This document shows positions 63,554 to 64,000 of a stretch of DNA of 64,000 nt, in pieces. Both the position numbers and the translations under genes were made by a program. The stretch comes from Pseudomonas asplenii (GTDB lineage: Bacteria > Pseudomonadota > Gammaproteobacteria > Pseudomonadales > Pseudomonadaceae): assembly GCF_001293465.1 (NCBI RefSeq), contig NZ_JSYZ01000004.1, positions 124,001 to 188,000 of the forward strand. Reading direction: 5' to 3'. Position 1 is the stretch's first letter. Every line of letters begins with the position of its first letter. The notes beneath the pieces were generated by a model. The model saw only the letters and a list, made by a program, of their open reading frames with translations, had not been told where the DNA came from and made no database searches.

Positions 63554-64000
63554 ATGCGTATTCTCGTCCTTGCCTTGCTGATCGGCCTTTGCGACCTGAC
63601 CCAGGCCGCCACCATGGCGGTCCCCGGCCTGCCCGGCGCCAGCGTCTTCTACAAGAACGTACAGAGCATCCGCGAACGGCGTTTCGCCAACCTGGTCCAG
63701 CAGAAAACCGATTTCAGTTGCGGCGCCGCCGCCCTGGCCACGGTGCTGCGCCAGGCCTACTGGCTGGATGTCGACGAGGAGCAGGTGATCAAGGGCATGC
63801 TGACCACTTCCGATGCGGAGCTGGTCAAGACCCACGGTTTCTCCATGCTGGACATGAAGCGCTACGTCGAGAGCATCGGCATGCGCGCCCGCGGCTATCG
63901 CATACCCGCCGACAAGCTGACCAGTGTCAGCATTCCGGTGGTGGTGCTGATGGATATCCGCGGCTACAAGCATTTCGTGGTGATGCAGCGCGCGGACAAG
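63554..64000 (+). CDS. fapD: FapD-like C39-family peptidase (cut by window end)
   Basis: 149 residues are visible. Signal peptide ILVLALLIGLCDLTQAA, then a C39-type papain fold: catalytic C56 in KTDFSCGAAALATVLRQAYW and catalytic H140 in GYKHFVVMQ. It is the fourth fap gene, a protease thought to be needed for export or processing in the amyloid system. The gene continues beyond 64000; fapE and fapF would be expected next. Confidence 0.85.
   Translation, partial: MRILVLALLIGLCDLTQAATMAVPGLPGASVFYKNVQSIRERRFANLVQQKTDFSCGAAALATVLRQAYWLDVDEEQVIKGMLTTSDAELVKTHGFSMLDMKRYVESIGMRARGYRIPADKLTSVSIPVVVLMDIRGYKHFVVMQRADK

Overview
The window is a high-GC, densely packed chromosomal segment of a Pseudomonas, most likely a member of the P. 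fluorescens complex. This rests on an arn-ugd lipid A operon, an aprA-aprI-aprDEF-lipase exoenzyme locus, a fap amyloid operon, Pseudomonas-type DUF1652 proteins, and REP/REPIN repeats carrying the typical 'TTCGCGGGCAAG' and 'GCTCCTAC' cores. I saw no tRNA, rRNA, insertion sequence, phage or CRISPR array.

Layout. 1-140: start of a leftward membrane protein. 642-8276: arnC-arnA-arnD-arnT-arnE-arnF-ugd with overlapping genes (aminoarabinose addition to lipid A), followed after a REPIN by a second ArnT-like transferase (8458-10053). arnB is absent from the operon as seen here. 10211-24135 (all leftward): an expanded type I secretion locus with four serralysin paralogues, the inhibitor AprI, an RTX-only protein without a protease domain, the exporter AprD-AprE-AprF and an RTX lipase/polyurethanase. 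The exporter genes presumably serve all six RTX passengers.

24643-34019: small-molecule uptake and sensing. There is an AraC regulator with a LysE exporter, a quaternary-amine binding protein translationally coupled to an HSL-type esterase, a chemoreceptor, and a probable polyamine module (PotF-like binding protein, cupin, PuuB-like oxidase, SnoaL-AraC regulator). 34206-44676: core and accessory genes, namely a UvrD-like helicase, pirin, phosphoglucomutase, ecotin, NIPSNAP, a threonine dehydratase preceded by a readable attenuator with an Ile-rich leader peptide, a ParD-like/methionine aminopeptidase pair behind a perfect 10-bp inverted repeat, and a CorA-family transporter whose GMN motif reads GMS.

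44687-54359: a RimK-like ATP-grasp protein divergent from a GNAT-C39 fusion, a PQQ-type sugar dehydrogenase, small secreted or unknown proteins, a GAF protein, the ABC-F ATPase YbiT, a frameshifted MFS gene and a hydrolase. 54606-61098: azoR/LysR divergent pair, MmcQ/YjbR, DUF1294, uppP, a Cache chemoreceptor, and pnuC with a nicotinamide riboside kinase-like gene. 61444-64000: fapA-fapB-fapC-fapD (cut by the window end), with a possible sigma-54 promoter and a perfect palindrome upstream, and a strong terminator between fapC and fapD.

All family assignments come from reading motifs by eye. No database search was run.
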